Shown: in pieces, positions 5,044 through 5,759 of the stretch
Numbering within the stretch: position 1 is the first letter of the stretch
How the letters are laid out: each line of letters opens with the position of its first letter
From: an uncultured Sulfurovum sp.
GTDB lineage: Bacteria > Campylobacterota > Campylobacteria > Campylobacterales > Sulfurovaceae
Direction: 5' to 3'
Assembly: GCA_902727905.1 (NCBI GenBank)
Contig: CACVAR010000190.1
Location: 1 to 5,759, forward strand
Length of the DNA: 5,759 nt
Program-made: the position numbers and the translations under genes
Notes under the pieces: generated by a model
What the model was told of the DNA's origin: nothing
The model's database searches: none
The model's input: the letters and a program-made list of their open reading frames with translations, nothing else

Positions 5044-5056
5044 ATTTAAATAATTA
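5044..5056 (+). repeat. Shared 13-base promoter block, copy 2 (PAS gene)
   Basis: This is an identical copy of the block at 3144-3156. The octamer AAATTTAT (5032-5039) lies upstream and its reverse complement ATAAATTT (5078-5085) downstream; the same two octamers bracket the first promoter at 3138-3145 and 3171-3178. The rest of the 83-base gap between the kinase stop and the PAS gene holds the promoter and ribosome site and no convincing terminator. Confidence 0.4.
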
Positions 5057-5060
5057 GTTA

Positions 5061-5066
5061 TATAAT
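5061..5066 (+). promoter_or_regulatory. -10 promoter for the PAS gene
   Basis: TATAAT is a perfect -10 hexamer without the TG extension, 31 bases before the ATG at 5097, giving a predicted start near 5073. The Shine-Dalgarno AGGA (5086-5089) has a 7-base spacing to that ATG. No -35 box is visible. A dedicated promoter means the PAS gene can be expressed separately from the kinase operon. Confidence 0.55.
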
Positions 5067-5096
5067 GTAATATATAGATAAATTTAGGATATTAAC

Positions 5097-5759
5097 ATGC
5101 ATAAACTCTTAAAAGAACAGATAAAAGATAATTTTGGTAAAGAGTTTGATTTTGACATGCTTACGGAGAAAACTCAATTACTTTTAGAAGACATTGAGTT
5201 TACGTATAAAAAATACGATCAAGCTACTCAACTTTTAAGAGATGAGTTACAACTTCAGAGTGACTCTGAAAGTGATACTTTACATTTTCAAATGTTTAAT
5301 AAGCGTATTCCTGGTCGTAGAAGTATACATGAAACAAATTTACTTTTACAGCAATATAAAAATGCTGTCCATTCCGACTTCATCGTTTCTCGTACTGATT
5401 TATCTGGAAAAATTACTTATGTTAATGATGCTTTTTGTAAGATTTCAGGCTATACAAAAGAGGAGCTTATTGGAGAAGATCAGAGTATTATAAGACATCC
5501 ATCTGTTAATCCTAAATGTTTTGAAGAGATGTGGAAGACCATTCAAAACAAAAAAACATGGAGAGGGGAATTAAAAAATAGAGCAAAAGATGGCTCTACC
5601 TATTATTTAGATATGGCTATTTTCCCTCTCCTTGATGCTCAAAACAATATTTGCGAATACCTTGCCATTCGACATAATATTACAGCACACATAGAGTTAG
5701 AACATCAGTTGGATGTAGAGCAGAAATACAATCATATGCTTTTTAATAATCAAGATAAT
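5097..5759 (+). CDS. PAS-domain signalling protein, N-terminal 221 residues (3' end outside window)
   Basis: The frame from ATG 5097 stays open to the right edge. Residues 1-60 are helical (LLKEQIKDNFGKEFDF, then YKKYDQATQLLRDELQLQSD), resembling the N-terminal helical region of many soluble sensor kinases. A PAS domain covers about 88-195: GKITYVNDAFCKISGYTKEEL, then IIRHPSVNPKCFEEMW (133-146), then W155-R-G, then KNRAKDGSTYY (160-170) and the PAC-like end EYLAIRHNIT. The RHP...F..MW, W.G and KNR.K.G.Y pattern is that of Aer-type PAS domains, some of which bind FAD and sense redox state. A short helix follows, and the last residues (YNHMLFNNQDN) look like the start of a second PAS domain. 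The output domain (kinase, diguanylate cyclase or chemoreceptor) is not in the window. No signal peptide or membrane helix is seen. It lies 83 bases after the kinase and has its own promoter. Confidence 0.9.
   Translation, partial: MHKLLKEQIKDNFGKEFDFDMLTEKTQLLLEDIEFTYKKYDQATQLLRDELQLQSDSESDTLHFQMFNKRIPGRRSIHETNLLLQQYKNAVHSDFIVSRTDLSGKITYVNDAFCKISGYTKEELIGEDQSIIRHPSVNPKCFEEMWKTIQNKKTWRGELKNRAKDGSTYYLDMAIFPLLDAQNNICEYLAIRHNITAHIELEHQLDVEQKYNHMLFNNQDN

Noticed and set aside
5242..5493. An 83-codon ORF on the + strand inside the PAS gene region
   Set aside because: It lies in another frame of the PAS-coding sequence, which has clear RHP, KNR and PAC motifs and its own promoter and ribosome site. 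The alternative translation is hydrophobic and low-complexity, with no recognisable motif.

Overview
The window is AT-rich throughout (about one third GC by eye), and every gene reads on the + strand. The weight of A/T-ending codons, the extended -10 promoters with no recognisable -35 box, and the gene content (H-NOX plus soluble hybrid kinase, and a PAS protein with the RHP/KNR signature) suggest a member of the Campylobacterota, such as a Sulfurimonas, Sulfurospirillum or Arcobacter relative. This placement is inferred from style and content, not from a database match.

Left part (1-681): the 3' end of a KDPG aldolase gene (eda), a perfect 12-bp inverted repeat, an extended -10 promoter and a single-domain methionine sulfoxide reductase B (msrB).

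Middle part (631-3149): an excellent extended -10 promoter (TGTTATAAT) precedes four tightly packed genes. They are an FAD-dependent oxidoreductase resembling the C-terminal half of the tRNA-modifying enzyme MnmC, a class I SAM methyltransferase of the TehB-like type, a two-helix membrane protein of the YcxB-like type, and a small GIY-YIG protein. The first two genes lie in the same reading frame, with only one TGA stop between the last sense codon of one and the GTG start of the next. Together they look like a split, reverse-order counterpart of bifunctional MnmC, but that function is a hypothesis.

Right part (3138-5759): a nitric-oxide signalling unit. An H-NOX heme sensor is followed after 3 bases by a soluble hybrid histidine kinase (coiled coil, HisKA, HATPase, receiver). 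A second promoter then starts a PAS-domain sensor gene that runs off the window. The H-NOX has hydrophobic residues at the three positions that stabilise O2 in oxygen-binding homologs, which suggests NO selectivity, and it carries Lys instead of Arg in the heme-propionate YxSxR motif. The promoter regions of the H-NOX gene and the PAS gene share a 13-base block at almost the same distance from their start codons and are each bracketed by the same inverted octamers. This could mean co-regulation or could reflect AT-rich composition.

No rRNA, tRNA, insertion sequence, CRISPR array or riboswitch was seen, and no gene-free stretch exceeds 300 bases.
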